This document shows, one piece after another, positions 8,937-17,949 of a stretch of 49,606 nt of DNA. Position 1 is the first letter of the stretch. Each line of letters starts with the position of its first letter. Under the pieces are notes generated by a model. It was not told where the DNA came from. It made no database searches and worked only from the letters and a program-made list of their open reading frames with translations. The stretch comes from Pseudomonadota bacterium (lineage in GTDB: Bacteria; Pseudomonadota; Alphaproteobacteria; Rhizobiales; Xanthobacteraceae): assembly GCA_023423415.1 (NCBI GenBank), contig JAFAFP010000083.1, forward strand, positions 1 to 49,606, written 5' to 3'. A program made the position numbers and the translations under genes.

Positions 8937-10442
8937 ATGGCTGATTATTACCCGCTCATTGCCCGCGCCATAACCGGTCTCGACAAGAACACCGGTGAGG
9001 CCCGTCGCGCGCTTTATGAGAGAGCGCGGACGGCCCTTGTCGCACAGTTGCGGGGAACCGAGCCGCCGCTCCAGGAGTCCGAAATCACCAAGGAGCGGCT
9101 GGCGCTTGAGGAAGCCATCCGCAAGGTCGAGGCCGAAGCGGCGCGTCGATCCCGGGTTGAAACAGGAGGGCAGCCTTCGGCGGGACAATCTGCCGCTGGA
9201 CAAACCGCTGCGCCATTTCCGCAATCGTCAGCGCCGCGCTATCCGACTCCCGCCCCACCTGCTGCCAAGCCGCCGGCGCGCCCAACCACACCGACGCCAC
9301 CTCCGTCCGCCCCAAAGCCAGAACCGGCTGGGCCGACCACGTCGCATAGGTCGCTACCGCCGCTTTCGCCGCGTCCCTCCGCGCCGGCTGGATCGCCACC
9401 GGCTCCGAAGTCGTCGCCCTTCGATGCGCCACCGCCACCGCTTGGACCACCGCCACGACTGCCGCGTGATCCGTTCACGGAGATGCCGCGGCCGCAGGAT
9501 TTCGATCAGTCGATCGAGCCGCGGCTCGCGCATGAGGATTTCGGCCGCGAAATGCGTCCGCCATCCGCTCGTGACGATGGGCCGATGCAGCAGATGGAAC
9601 CCTCGTTCCGTGGGCCGCCACCACGCCCGCGCGAGGATCTCATGGACGAAGAGCTCCATGAGGAGCCGCGCAAGCCGCGCTCGTTCGGTCCCCTCATCAA
9701 GGCGTCGGTCGCAGTGTTTTTGCTGCTCGCACTCGCGGGCGCCGTCTATTCCCAGCGCGGCCTGATCACGGAATTCTGGCAAGCTTTCCGCAGTTCATCG
9801 CCTCAGACCGCCAGCGACACCAAGCCGGCTCCGTCCACCAAACAGGGCTCAGGAAAAATCACCGATCGGCTTGGTGGTCCGGAAGCGCAAAGCGGCCCGG
9901 CGGTGGCGCAGCGGGTCGTGCTTTACGAGGAAGAGCCGAACGATCCGCAGGGCAAGCGTTTCATCGGCTCGGCGATCTGGCGGACAGAGACGGTCTCGCC
10001 TGGACCGGGACGGCCGCCGGAACTCGCCATCCGTGCGGACGTGGAAATTCCGGAGCGCCGGATGACCATGACCTTCTCGCTCCGCCGCAACACCGATCAG
10101 ACGCTGCCGGCCAGCCACACTATCGAGGTGATGTTCAATTTGCCGGCGGATTTCCCGCAGGGCGGCATTTCGAATGTGCCCGGCGTCCTGATGAAACAGG
10201 CCGAGCAGACCCGCGGCACGCCATTGGCCGGGCTTGCGGTGAAGGTGACGAACAACTTCTTCCTGATCGGCCTTTCTGCCGTGGAGTCGGATCAGGCGCG
10301 CAACATTCAATTGCTGAAAGAACGCGCGTGGTTCGATATCCCGATTGTCTACAACAACAACCGTCGCGCCATCCTTGCGATCGAGAAGGGGACGCCGGGC
10401 GAGCGGGCCTTTGCGGAAGCCTTCGCGGCGTGGAAGCAGTAA
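8937..10442 (+). CDS. Proline-rich single-span membrane protein of unknown function
   Basis: A 501-residue protein in three parts. Residues 1-80 form a predicted helical region (YYPLIARAITGLDKNTGEAR), followed by about 170 residues dominated by Pro, Ala and Ser with acidic and basic patches. A single hydrophobic segment near residue 245 (LIKASVAVFLLLALAGAVY) follows, and the C-terminal 200 residues look like a folded extracytoplasmic domain (VVLYEEEPNDPQGKRFIGSAIWRTE). I recall similar conserved proteins next to purA in Bradyrhizobium-like genomes but no named function. The layout suggests a cytoplasmic sensing part joined to a periplasmic domain (inference). Confidence 0.8.
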   Translation: MADYYPLIARAITGLDKNTGEARRALYERARTALVAQLRGTEPPLQESEITKERLALEEAIRKVEAEAARRSRVETGGQPSAGQSAAGQTAAPFPQSSAPRYPTPAPPAAKPPARPTTPTPPPSAPKPEPAGPTTSHRSLPPLSPRPSAPAGSPPAPKSSPFDAPPPPLGPPPRLPRDPFTEMPRPQDFDQSIEPRLAHEDFGREMRPPSARDDGPMQQMEPSFRGPPPRPREDLMDEELHEEPRKPRSFGPLIKASVAVFLLLALAGAVYSQRGLITEFWQAFRSSSPQTASDTKPAPSTKQGSGKITDRLGGPEAQSGPAVAQRVVLYEEEPNDPQGKRFIGSAIWRTETVSPGPGRPPELAIRADVEIPERRMTMTFSLRRNTDQTLPASHTIEVMFNLPADFPQGGISNVPGVLMKQAEQTRGTPLAGLAVKVTNNFFLIGLSAVESDQARNIQLLKERAWFDIPIVYNNNRRAILAIEKGTPGERAFAEAFAAWKQ

Positions 10443-10454
10443 GGCTGCCTGGCG

Positions 10455-10506
10455 CGTTTTCGAGCGAAGCGGATACCGGTTCGCGTGAAGAAAACGCGTC
10501 AAAACA
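10455..10506. repeat. Short palindromic intergenic repeat
   Basis: GCGTTTTC (10455-10462) pairs with GAAAACGC (10491-10498). Within it CGAAGCGG and CCGGTTCG extend the fold. I remember this motif (GATACCGGTTCGCGTGAAGA) as a dispersed short repeat in Bradyrhizobium, Rhodopseudomonas and Nitrobacter. It sits just past the preceding stop and may act as a 3' hairpin. Confidence 0.7.
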
Positions 10507-10603
10507 AGAAAAGCCAACGTCGAGGACAATTAGCCAAGGCAAGAACCAATTATCCGAATTGCCGATAATGCAATTCGGCCTTTGTTCGACGCCGTTCGTC
10601 CGC

Positions 10604-10861
10604 TCAATGGACCGAAACCGACCCTTGTCCCGGCTCCAGCAGCGCTTCGGTGAACGGGAATTCCAGCACGATTTCCCCGTCCTCGTCGGTCACCTCGATC
10701 GCGGCCTGTAGCAAACGCGGCTCCGTTTCCTCGTCGTGCAGGATGTCCCGGATCATGGCGCGCGCCATGCGCCATGCGTGATCGGGATCGCGCAAATCGG
10801 CGCCATCGGGATCGCGGATCAGTTCGCCATCAATGCGGGTATGGAAATAATAGCGTGGCAT
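10604..10861 (-). CDS. DUF6894 small protein
   Basis: An 85-residue protein with the opening MPRYYFHTRIDGELIRDPDG and DAWRMA-like middle (DHAWRMARAMIRDIL), the hallmark of the small DUF6894 proteins common in Rhizobiales. The second half (IEVTDEDGEIVLEFPFTEAL) is also typical. No enzyme motif or signal peptide is visible, so it is probably cytoplasmic. Function is unknown for the family. It is a lone gene in a lightly packed region. Confidence 0.85.
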   Translation of the reverse strand: MPRYYFHTRIDGELIRDPDGADLRDPDHAWRMARAMIRDILHDEETEPRLLQAAIEVTDEDGEIVLEFPFTEALLEPGQGSVSVH

Positions 10862-10997
10862 GATGTCAGGCTAACATCGAGCTGTGACAGGATCGCGGCG
10901 AAGGCCAGGCAGAATCGTAAAAGACAACGCGGCCCAATCACTGTCGGTCAGCGACAGGCGAAAAATGGTCGGACGATCCGGCTTTATGCGTTGGACA

Positions 10998-11297
10998 TCA
11001 TTGCCCCGAGGGGGCTGGCTTCGTCGTATTGCCTGCGCCGGTGGTTTCACCTGTGCCCGAACCGGTCGTAGTCGGCTGCGTGATCGGCGGGCGCATATCG
11101 GTCGCAACGTCAGATTTATCGGCAGTGCCGGCGTAATAGTAGATGAAGCCGCCGAGCGCGAGCAATACCAAGGCGCCCACCAGGAAGCTTGTTGTCGTGC
11201 CGCCGTCCGGATCGCGATGGAAATCCTGGAACGGCTCGCGGGGCGGTGTTTCCTGCGGCGGGGGTGCGATATTATCGCGATAGGGGTCATAGCTCAT
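10998..11297 (-). CDS. Small single-span membrane protein, unknown function
   Basis: A 99-residue protein with a proline- and acid-rich cytoplasmic start (YDPYRDNIAPPPQETPPREP), one hydrophobic helix around residues 37-54 (SFLVGALVLLALGGFIYYY) and a Thr/Gly/Pro-rich low-complexity tail. GAGGACGCGTC lies just ahead of the ATG at 11297. Proteins of this shape are frequent orphans in Bradyrhizobium-like genomes. The tail is probably disordered and outside the membrane (inference). Confidence 0.7.
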   Translation of the reverse strand: MSYDPYRDNIAPPPQETPPREPFQDFHRDPDGGTTTSFLVGALVLLALGGFIYYYAGTADKSDVATDMRPPITQPTTTGSGTGETTGAGNTTKPAPSGQ

Positions 11298-11396
11298 GAC
11301 GCGTCCTCCAATTGCTTTTGGGAATAACGCGTTCTCGTGAGAGCGGTTCCGAGATGGAACTTTGCGCCACCCTGCATTGTCATCCGATCATGCACG

Positions 11397-11421
11397 AAAA
11401 AAGCCGGGCGAGATGCCCGGC
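11397..11421 (-). terminator. Terminator of the amide-hydrolase gene
   Basis: On the minus strand GCCGGGC pairs with GCCCGGC around five bases and is followed by six T residues. It lies about 30 bp past the stop at 11452. Confidence 0.88.
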
Positions 11422-11451
11422 CTCCATCGTGGATGTCCTTGCGGCTGGCGA

Positions 11452-12543
11452 TCAATTCGGCGATCCCGGCAAAAATTTGAACGGTTCGGCATTCTTGAAT
11501 TGCTCCGACACGTCGCCGGAATAAACCTCGCCATTCTGGATGGTGAGCTTTTTCACGGGAGCGCCGGACTTGAGATCGAGCTTGGCGAGCGACACCCAGA
11601 AGGTGTTGGGACGCGTAGCGGAGTCGAAATAGTAGATCAGATTCTTCTGGTCCGATGCCGTGCGCCAGATGGTGGACGATATATTCGGCTGATCCGGTGT
11701 CGAGATGCCAAGCGGCACGCTGACGGCGCGCTGTACGCTGAGAACGCCTGCGACCGCCTGATGAGCATAGGATTGCTGCGGTACGCCCTGGATGTAGTTC
11801 TTGTCGAGTTGTTTCGGGATCGCATTGAGCAGGAACGACGCGCGCGCAAAACGATCGGCCGCACGGTTGGTGCCGGGCAGGAAGGTGAGGCCGCCGATAT
11901 CCTTCCAGTATTCGTTGAGCGCTAGCTGCTTGTCGTAGCTCGGTGAGTTGGTCATCACCGTATATTGCTTGCCGTGATGGATCACCAGTTTGCCGTCGAT
12001 ATACTCGAAAATCGCGGAATCGCCGCTCGCGTCGGAGATCGACAGATGAAGCGCCGCGGGCACGCCGTTCGGCAGGCTCGGCGCCAGAATGTTGTACGGC
12101 TCGGCTCGCAACGCGGTGACGGTCTCTGCGACGGAGCCGAAGTTGTCGAGCACATATTGCACCCAGGCGGCGATCGACAGATAGGGGCGCCCCTCGACCG
12201 ATTTCGGATATTCCGATTCTGCCAGATAAAGCAGGTTGGCGACGAGCCCGCGCTCGTTCAGGCCGTCAGTGCTGCCAACTTCATATCCTGAGACGACCAC
12301 GCTGCCGTATTTCGATGCCCATGCAATGGATTTCGGCCCGGCTGCGCCGTCACGCTTCAGGCCTGCCGGGAAAACCCAGAGGTTGGAGGCCATGTCCTCC
12401 TTCCAGTCCATGTTTCGTCCGGTAATGACTGTGTTGTCGGCGCCGACATACAAGGTGCGCGTGCAGGCGAGGGCGGCGCCCGATAGCGCAGTGGTGGCCG
12501 CCAGCAAACCAAAGGCTGCGAGTTGTGAGATGCGGCGCGTCAT
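11452..12543 (-). CDS. Periplasmic linear amide C-N hydrolase (Ntn, choloylglycine-hydrolase family)
   Basis: A 363-residue member of the penicillin V acylase/bile-salt hydrolase family, which cleaves non-peptide amide bonds. The signal peptide ends ALSGAALA directly before Cys27. Processing there would expose the N-terminal Cys nucleophile (CTRTLYVGADNTVITGRNMDW). RNMDW supplies the conserved Arg and Asp, and NERGLVANLLYL the conserved Asn region. The substrate is unknown; gram-negative relatives of this family include acyl-homoserine-lactone acylases. It is transcribed alone, with its own terminator. Confidence 0.92.
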   Translation of the reverse strand: MTRRISQLAAFGLLAATTALSGAALACTRTLYVGADNTVITGRNMDWKEDMASNLWVFPAGLKRDGAAGPKSIAWASKYGSVVVSGYEVGSTDGLNERGLVANLLYLAESEYPKSVEGRPYLSIAAWVQYVLDNFGSVAETVTALRAEPYNILAPSLPNGVPAALHLSISDASGDSAIFEYIDGKLVIHHGKQYTVMTNSPSYDKQLALNEYWKDIGGLTFLPGTNRAADRFARASFLLNAIPKQLDKNYIQGVPQQSYAHQAVAGVLSVQRAVSVPLGISTPDQPNISSTIWRTASDQKNLIYYFDSATRPNTFWVSLAKLDLKSGAPVKKLTIQNGEVYSGDVSEQFKNAEPFKFLPGSPN

Positions 12544-12813
12544 GACGGGCTCCTGCTTGCTGGATGCCGAATGGCTGCAAAGGTCGTTGCAATGATATTT
12601 GCAAGACTACTCATATGCGAGGCGGGAAGGCCGTGGTAATGGCGATCCTGTTGACGTCGTAAATTTAGAATGACGTCGTGACCATGAAAAGCGATTCAAC
12701 AACCCTATGGCATAATCATTATGAGTCGTTTGATCTCGTGATATTGCTGTCTGTTGTTGCCAGCGATTGGCCTTGAGCCGATTGCAAAAGGTTTTGATCC
12801 TGGAGTTTTGAGA

Positions 12814-13473
12814 ATGCGAGTTTTGGAAACGTTGCGCTGGATCTGTTGTGCAGCATTAACTGTCGTCATCGTGATGAGTTACGGGACTGCCAGCTCCGCG
12901 CCTGTGATGGTTCATGCCGGTCCAGCCGTCCCGCAGCACATCGTCCTCGCGCAAGCGCCGGCAAACCTCAACACGGACGCGCAGATCTATCTGCTGAGAG
13001 GCCTTGCTAATGTGTTTTCACGGGGAATGGACGAGATGGCGGAAAAACTTCGGCGGCAGGGGTTCAGCCCCATTGTGATCAACCATCGCGGATGGCAGGT
13101 CGCGGCCGAAAGAATTGAGCAGAATTATCGAAATGGCCGCACGGCGCCGATTATTCTGATCGGTCACTCGCTAGGAGCGAATAGCGCGGCTCGGATCGCG
13201 CAGAGACTGCAGCGTGCGAATATTCCGGTCGCGTATCTGGCGACCTTCGATCCGACCCACGCCGTCAAGGTGCCTGGCAATGTGAGATATTTCGTCAACT
13301 TCTATCAGAACAATGGCCTCGGGCGGCGGGCGTCGTTCGCTCCGTCGCGGCACAAGGAGAAGGTCAATCTGAATCTCACAAGCAGTCCCGGCTTGCATCA
13401 TCGCAACATCGATCAGTCACGGCGGCTTCAGGACATCGTCATCGCGCGCATCCGGGAGGTCACCGCGCGATAA
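12814..13473 (+). CDS. Secreted alpha/beta-hydrolase-like (lipase-type) protein
   Basis: About 219 residues with an N-terminal signal or anchor segment (LRWICCAALTVVIVMSYG). The central motif IILIGHSLGANSAARIA contains the G-H-S-L-G nucleophile elbow of serine lipases and esterases, YLATFDPTHAV places a candidate catalytic Asp, and LHHRNID near the end offers a candidate His. The start of ILLRGLANVFSRGMDEMAE resembles small thioesterase-like hydrolases of Rhizobiales. The ATG at 12814 is preferred over an upstream TTG because TGGAG precedes it and the signal peptide then starts cleanly. Substrate unknown. Confidence 0.78.
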   Translation: MRVLETLRWICCAALTVVIVMSYGTASSAPVMVHAGPAVPQHIVLAQAPANLNTDAQIYLLRGLANVFSRGMDEMAEKLRRQGFSPIVINHRGWQVAAERIEQNYRNGRTAPIILIGHSLGANSAARIAQRLQRANIPVAYLATFDPTHAVKVPGNVRYFVNFYQNNGLGRRASFAPSRHKEKVNLNLTSSPGLHHRNIDQSRRLQDIVIARIREVTAR

Positions 13474-13560
13474 AGTTGCCCACATCCAGTTGCTGACGGG
13501 CCGTTGTCCCGAGCGTCGCGTTGCTGCTGGTTGACGCCACACGTCACGGCGGCACGCGAT

Positions 13561-13590
13561 AAAAAAAGCCGGGCTCTGAGCCCGGCTTTT
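13561..13590. terminator. Bidirectional terminator between hydrolase gene and rpoH
   Basis: AGCCGGGCT (13567-13575) pairs with AGCCCGGCT (13579-13587) around CTG. Seven A residues precede and four T residues follow, so it can end transcription on both strands. Confidence 0.92.
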
Positions 13591-13613
13591 GCATTCTGAT
13601 TTCTGTCGTCTCT

Positions 13614-14522
13614 TTAGTGCGCGGCAATCGCTTCCGGCGCCTTCGGCGTTTCGAGCGCGGCAACCTTGTTCTTCACCGCCTTTTGCACCTTCTCGAACGC
13701 GCGCACTTCGATCTGACGCACGCGCTCGCGCGACACCCCGAATTCCTCGGCCAGTTCTTCCAGCGTGATCGGATCATCCGACAGACGCCGCGCTTCGAAG
13801 ATGCGGCGCTCACGATCGTTGAGCACGGTCAGCGCATGGTCCAGCGCGGAGCGCCGGTTATCCAACTCCTCGCTTTCGGCGAGGATCTCTTCCTGGCCGG
13901 CGGAATCGTCGGCAAGCCAGTCCTGCCACTCGCCGGAATCGCCGTCGTCGCGGATCGGCGCGTTGAGCGACGTATCGCCGCCGAGACGGCGGTTCATGTC
14001 GACAACGTCCTTTTCCGTCACGCCAAGCGTCTTGGCGATCTGCGCCACCTGATCGGGCTTGAGGTCGCCGTCGTTCAGCGCCGAGATCTTGCTCTTCGCC
14101 TTGCGCAGGTTGAAGAACAGCTTCTTCTGGTTCGCGGTGGTGCCCATCTTCACGAGCGACCACGAACGCAGGATGTATTCCTGGATGGAGGCCTTGATCC
14201 ACCACATCGCATAGGTCGCGAGGCGGAAGCCCTTTTCGGGCTCGAACCGCTTCACCGCCTGCATCAGGCCGACATTGCCTTCCGAGACGATCTCGGAGAT
14301 CGGCAGGCCATAGCCGCGATACCCCATCGCGATCTTGGCGACGAGCCGCAAATGGCTGGTGACGAGCTTGTGCGCGGCGTCACGATCTCCGTGCTCGCGC
14401 CAGCTCTTGGCCAGCATGTATTCCTGCTGCGGCTCCAGCATCGGGAACCGGCGGATTTCTTCAAGATACCGAGACAGACCGCCCTCGGCGGTGATCATCG
14501 GCATAGCCGCTGTACGGGCCAT
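13614..14522 (-). CDS. rpoH: RNA polymerase sigma-32 factor (heat shock)
   Basis: A sigma-70 family factor that directs RNA polymerase to heat-shock promoters. Region 2 is clear (SHLRLVAKIAMGYRGYGLP, FEPEKGFRLATYAMWWIKAS), and the RpoH-specific box QKKLFFNLRKAK follows region 2.4. Region 4 ends with LAEEFGVSRERVRQIEVRAF, the -35 recognition helix. I chose the ATG at 14522 (MARTAAMPMI) because GGAGGGC sits at good spacing before it. About 302 residues is the usual length. Alphaproteobacteria often have several rpoH copies; which one this is cannot be told. A strong terminator follows. Confidence 0.96.
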   Translation of the reverse strand: MARTAAMPMITAEGGLSRYLEEIRRFPMLEPQQEYMLAKSWREHGDRDAAHKLVTSHLRLVAKIAMGYRGYGLPISEIVSEGNVGLMQAVKRFEPEKGFRLATYAMWWIKASIQEYILRSWSLVKMGTTANQKKLFFNLRKAKSKISALNDGDLKPDQVAQIAKTLGVTEKDVVDMNRRLGGDTSLNAPIRDDGDSGEWQDWLADDSAGQEEILAESEELDNRRSALDHALTVLNDRERRIFEARRLSDDPITLEELAEEFGVSRERVRQIEVRAFEKVQKAVKNKVAALETPKAPEAIAAH

Positions 14523-14746
14523 TCTTGCGCCCTCCATAAAGTTCATGTCCCCGAGGATCGGCGGACATATGTCCCGTCGCCACACCGGGCCGACGGTTCA
14601 TGTTGCGGTGCAACCGCGATGGCAGAATAGGGGACTGGAGTAGCGAATGAAAGTTACATTCCTGTCACCTCGTCGTGACCGGAAGTCGCAACCCAAGCCT
14701 TTGTTTTCACGTCTAGTTTTCAAAAAATCTGTCGGAACCCGCCCCA

Positions 14747-15742
14747 TCACGACGAAGACAAGGCATGACGCAAACGGGCGAGATCGTCCGGGAGTTCCGA
14801 TTTGAACTCCAGGATTTCGCCCGTCACGGGATGCTCGAAAACGAGCAGATAAGCATGCAGTGCCTGTCTTCCAAGGTCTTCCAGAGCTTCCTTGGCTGAG
14901 ACCGACAGCCGCACCACCTTGGTCTTGAAGCCGGTGGCGTAGGTTGCATCCCCGAGAATCGGGTGGCCGGTATGGGCGAGGTGGACGCGGATCTGATGGG
15001 TCCGCCCGGTCTCGAGTTGGCATTCGATCAGGCTGGCCACCGGCTTGCCGTCCATGCCGGCATATTTCTCCCGCAGCTCCCAATGGGTAATGGCCTCGCG
15101 GCCTGATCCGCGCACCGTCATCTTTTCCCGGTTATGCGGGTGCCGGTCGATCGGCGCTTCGATCGTGCCGCGGGTTCGGTCGGGCACTCCCCACGCGAAA
15201 GCGAGATAGGCGCGTTCCAGCGGCCCGGTCCGGCCGTGATCGGCGAATTGCTCCGACAGTGCTTTATGGGCGCGGTCGGTCTTGGCGACCACGATCACCC
15301 CGGAGGTGTCCTTGTCCAGCCGATGTACGATGCCCGGCCGCATCACTCCGCCGATGCCGGACAATGACGCCCCGCAATGGGCGATCAGCGCATTCACCAG
15401 CGTGCCGGTCTGATGTCCTGCGGCCGGATGGACAACGAGGCCGGCTGGCTTGTCGATGACGATCAGTTCGTCGTCCTCATACATTATGGAGAGAGGAATA
15501 TTCTCGCCCTCCGGCTCGGCCGGTTCCGGCGGCGGCACGTCAACCTGCAGCAACTCTCCGGATTTGACGCGATACCCCGGATCAAGGATGGTGCGGCCGC
15601 CGGCCGTTACCGCGCCGTCCAGGATCAGCGCCTTCAGCCGCGTACGCGACAGGGCCGGGAGCCCGGAGGCGAGCACGCGGTCGAGCCGGTCACCGGACTG
15701 CTCCGCGCCGACGCTTAACCGTTCGATTCGCTCTTCCGTCAT
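14747..15742 (-). CDS. RluA/RluD-family pseudouridine synthase
   Basis: Isomerises specific uridines of large-subunit rRNA to pseudouridine. Of 331 residues, the first 90 form an S4 RNA-binding domain (GDRLDRVLASGLPALSRTRLKALI) and the rest the catalytic domain. The signature GIVHRLDKDTSGVIVVAKT carries the catalytic Asp, and ECQLETGRTHQIRVHLAHTGHPILGD is the second family motif. Length and both motifs favour RluD (helix 69 of 23S rRNA), but RluC-type specificity cannot be excluded. It is divergent from a small membrane protein gene 29 bp away, a pairing I recall from other Alphaproteobacteria. Confidence 0.93.
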   Translation of the reverse strand: MTEERIERLSVGAEQSGDRLDRVLASGLPALSRTRLKALILDGAVTAGGRTILDPGYRVKSGELLQVDVPPPEPAEPEGENIPLSIMYEDDELIVIDKPAGLVVHPAAGHQTGTLVNALIAHCGASLSGIGGVMRPGIVHRLDKDTSGVIVVAKTDRAHKALSEQFADHGRTGPLERAYLAFAWGVPDRTRGTIEAPIDRHPHNREKMTVRGSGREAITHWELREKYAGMDGKPVASLIECQLETGRTHQIRVHLAHTGHPILGDATYATGFKTKVVRLSVSAKEALEDLGRQALHAYLLVFEHPVTGEILEFKSELPDDLARLRHALSSS

Positions 15743-15771
15743 CACACCTGTCTGATCCTGCAAGTTTAACG

Positions 15772-16125
15772 ATGTCTTCGACCGACGATTTGAAAGATCC
15801 CGATGGTAAACCGCTCGATCCCGCCGCTCAGGCGGTGGTCAACCGCGTGCGCAGGATGTCGATGCTGTCGGGTTTCGCCACCTTGCTCGGTATTTCGGTG
15901 GTTATTTTCATGATCGGCTACCGTGTTTTCCGTGGCGAAGGAAGTCCGCCGGTGAATGTCGAGGTGATTTCGATGCTGCCGAAGGGCGCCAAGGTGACCT
16001 CGGCAGCGGTGGCCGGGGACCGTGTTGTCGTCACCGTCGATGTCGGTGGGGTGACCGAGATACGCACCTTCGATGCGCGCACTTTGCAGCCGGCGGGAAG
16101 ACTGCGTTTCGCAAGCGAGCCATGA
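15772..16125 (+). CDS. Small membrane protein adjacent to rluD-like gene
   Basis: A 117-residue protein with one membrane span (MLSGFATLLGISVVIFMIGYRVF, residues about 30-52) and a C-terminal domain (LPKGAKVTSAAVAGDRVVVTVDV) rich in short beta strands, ending with a WD40-like phrase (TEIRTFDARTLQPAGRL). It resembles small proteins annotated DUF6476 in Alphaproteobacteria, but I am not sure of that family number. The C-terminal part would lie in the periplasm. Function unknown. Confidence 0.8.
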   Translation: MSSTDDLKDPDGKPLDPAAQAVVNRVRRMSMLSGFATLLGISVVIFMIGYRVFRGEGSPPVNVEVISMLPKGAKVTSAAVAGDRVVVTVDVGGVTEIRTFDARTLQPAGRLRFASEP

Positions 16126-16339
16126 TGGGCGACCGCAAATTGCGGTGATGAAAAGAAGCTCGCCGCACGGTTGTTATTGTTTGAGAACATCTATATACAG
16201 AGCAGCATCGAGCTTTCGGGCCGAACGACTTGGCCTGCCGCGCACAGCGCCTGACAACGACATTCACTCCTAAAACTCGACTAAACCTGCTGCGTTCAAA
16301 GCGCGGCTTTATACACGCTTATCTAAAGGATTGGCTCCC

Positions 16340-16549
16340 ATGCAGACGGGAACCGTGAAGTGGTTCAACGCAACCAAAGGCTTCGGATTCATTCAGCCGG
16401 ATGACGGTGGTCAGGACGTTTTCGTGCACATCAGTGCCGTGGAACGTGCGGGCATGTCGGGACTGAACGAAGGCCAGAAGATCTCGTTCGAAGTCCGCGC
16501 TGACCGCAAGACTGGCAAGTCTTCGGCCGACAACCTGCGCGCCGTCTAA
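16340..16549 (+). CDS. Cold-shock protein (CspA family)
   Basis: A 69-residue single cold-shock domain that binds single-stranded RNA and DNA and melts mRNA structure. The RNP1-like motif KGFGFIQPDDG and RNP2-like DVFVHISAV are intact, as is the start TGTVKWFNATKG. The ATG at 16340 is chosen (AAAGGA upstream); the in-frame TTG three codons earlier is less likely. The gene has a leader of about 200 bp with no other gene, as is common for csp genes. Confidence 0.97.
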   Translation: MQTGTVKWFNATKGFGFIQPDDGGQDVFVHISAVERAGMSGLNEGQKISFEVRADRKTGKSSADNLRAV

Positions 16550-16733
16550 CAACGGCGCACGAACAGCAAGCAACCCCCGACCACGGATGAACTGGCGCGG
16601 TTTGCTTTTGACGGCGGCGATGCGTTTTCGGATCGCATGATGCGTTGAGTGTCGCTGCCAGCTCTGCCCTTCGCAATCATTCCCCGCGAAGGGCAGAGCC
16701 GTTGCTGTCACCACTTGATCCGGAGCTCACACC

Positions 16734-16928
16734 ATGAATGGCAAGCAAACGGAGGCGGACAAGGCGGCAGCGCTGAAGGAATACAATGATCGGCAGACAG
16801 CCGCTGTCGATCGCATGGCGATCTTACGCGCCGCGCGCCTCGCACGGGATGCTGGCGAACCAATTCCCGACATCACGCCGGTGAAGAAGGCAAAAGCGCC
16901 TGCAAAACCGAAGAAGAAAAAGCGATAG
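16734..16928 (+). CDS. Small basic protein of unknown function
   Basis: A 64-residue protein with an amphipathic helical first half (DKAAALKEYNDRQTAAVDRM) and a Lys/Ala/Pro-rich tail ending in five basic residues (KKKKR). The tail resembles nucleic-acid-binding extensions. GGAG lies nine bases ahead of the ATG. It follows the cold-shock gene by 185 bp in the same direction. I have seen short proteins like this in Bradyrhizobium but know no function. Confidence 0.6.
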   Translation: MNGKQTEADKAAALKEYNDRQTAAVDRMAILRAARLARDAGEPIPDITPVKKAKAPAKPKKKKR

Positions 16929-17414
16929 AGTTGAGCCTGTCTGCGACAGGTCTTTCCGGCGCTGAGTGGATCGAATCGAACCATCGATCTCCGGTCGCCT
17001 CGATGAAGTCCAAACATCGAACGGAATTCGTAAAATCCAACGGCTGACCGACGAGCCGATCAACAGCATCGCGGCAGAGGACGGATAGCGGAGGGACATG
17101 CAAGGTCTTGGACGCGCGAGCTGGCCTTAGCCTGGAGCCGCCGACCTTCTACGAGAAATTCGAGAATGTCTGCATATCCTGATCGGTCTGGTCGCCGTCG
17201 TTGCGGCTCTGTGGAATCTGATGCTGAAGATTCTCGCCAGCGTCGTGCTCTCAAGCAACCCTCCGATTGCGAAGTGTTTCAGGCCATCTTCGGTATGACC
17301 CTTACTCGTGGTCATTGCGCTGGAATTCAAACGGTCATTGTTGGTTGTCGCTGCGCGCGGGGAGAGCATTATCCAGGTTCGAGCCGTTACCCGCTGGCGC
17401 TGCTGGCCCGCAAG
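16929..17414. other. Gene-poor stretch with possible decayed coding fragments
   Basis: No intact gene is supported. Around 17100-17180 one plus frame reads KVLDARAGLSLEPPTFYEKFENV and then stops. A shifted frame continues with a membrane-like segment (LHILIGLVAVVAALWNLMLK). The two read naturally as one small membrane protein broken by a frameshift, but no start codon is convincing. Confidence 0.35.
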
Positions 17415-17609
17415 ATGATCATTCTGGATCTCAAGACGACCGACGTCATACGATTGTTTGCGTTCTCCGCAGCCGTTCTGGCGCTGGGGGCCGTCTATTG
17501 GATGATGCGCGGTCAGGATCATAAGCATCGACGGAATGCAAACCTGCAAGCAACGCTGATGCGTGAGCTGGAGCGATCGTTCCGCGACCGATCTGCGCCG
17601 TTCATTTGA
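17415..17609 (+). CDS. Possible small membrane protein
   Basis: A possible 64-residue protein: a charged start (MIILDLKTTDVIRL), one hydrophobic helix (FAFSAAVLALGAVYWMM), then a basic, polar tail (RGQDHKHRRNANLQ) ending RSAPFI. A longer reading from 17166 exists, but its N-terminal part has no protein-like character. No strong ribosome site is seen. It may belong with the broken fragment just upstream. Confidence 0.4.
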   Translation: MIILDLKTTDVIRLFAFSAAVLALGAVYWMMRGQDHKHRRNANLQATLMRELERSFRDRSAPFI

Positions 17610-17949
17610 TGTCGGGGCCATTTCAACGTCTGCTCTGATAACTTCAATTTGAACTGGCTAAACCGTCCACAAAATTGAGAGTCAAATTTTCAGATGAGCC
17701 ACTGCGTGCTTGCTGTGGGCTCAGTCCTCGACGAAACGACCCTTTTGCAACACGAATCCTTTTGATTGAGGCAATCGACCTCATGTTCGCCCTTCGAACT
17801 GATGCATTCCCGCATGAGAAATTTTGAGTGCCTTGTTGCACTTGTGGTGCGTCGTGAAAATTTTGAATCGTCGGAACCGGTGTTCCTTTGATCTGGATCA
17901 CACGGTTTCTCTCTCGCGGAGCGATAAGAGGCAACATAGTAGCAGGGAG
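17610..17949. other. Intergenic stretch ahead of zinc-ribbon genes
   Basis: About 340 bp without a supported gene. The minus-strand reading across it is a shadow with no recognisable domain. The base composition looks more AT-rich than the core genes. The only recognised signal is the FixK/FNR-like box near 17888, so this is probably promoter region. Confidence 0.5.
17888..17901 (+). promoter_or_regulatory. FixK/FNR-type binding site
   Basis: TTGATCTGGATCAC matches the rhizobial FixK2/FNR consensus TTGAT-N4-ATCAA at all but the last base. Its centre lies about 56 bp before the ATG at 17950. That leaves room for a class II promoter with a start site about 41 bp downstream of the box. Confidence 0.7.
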
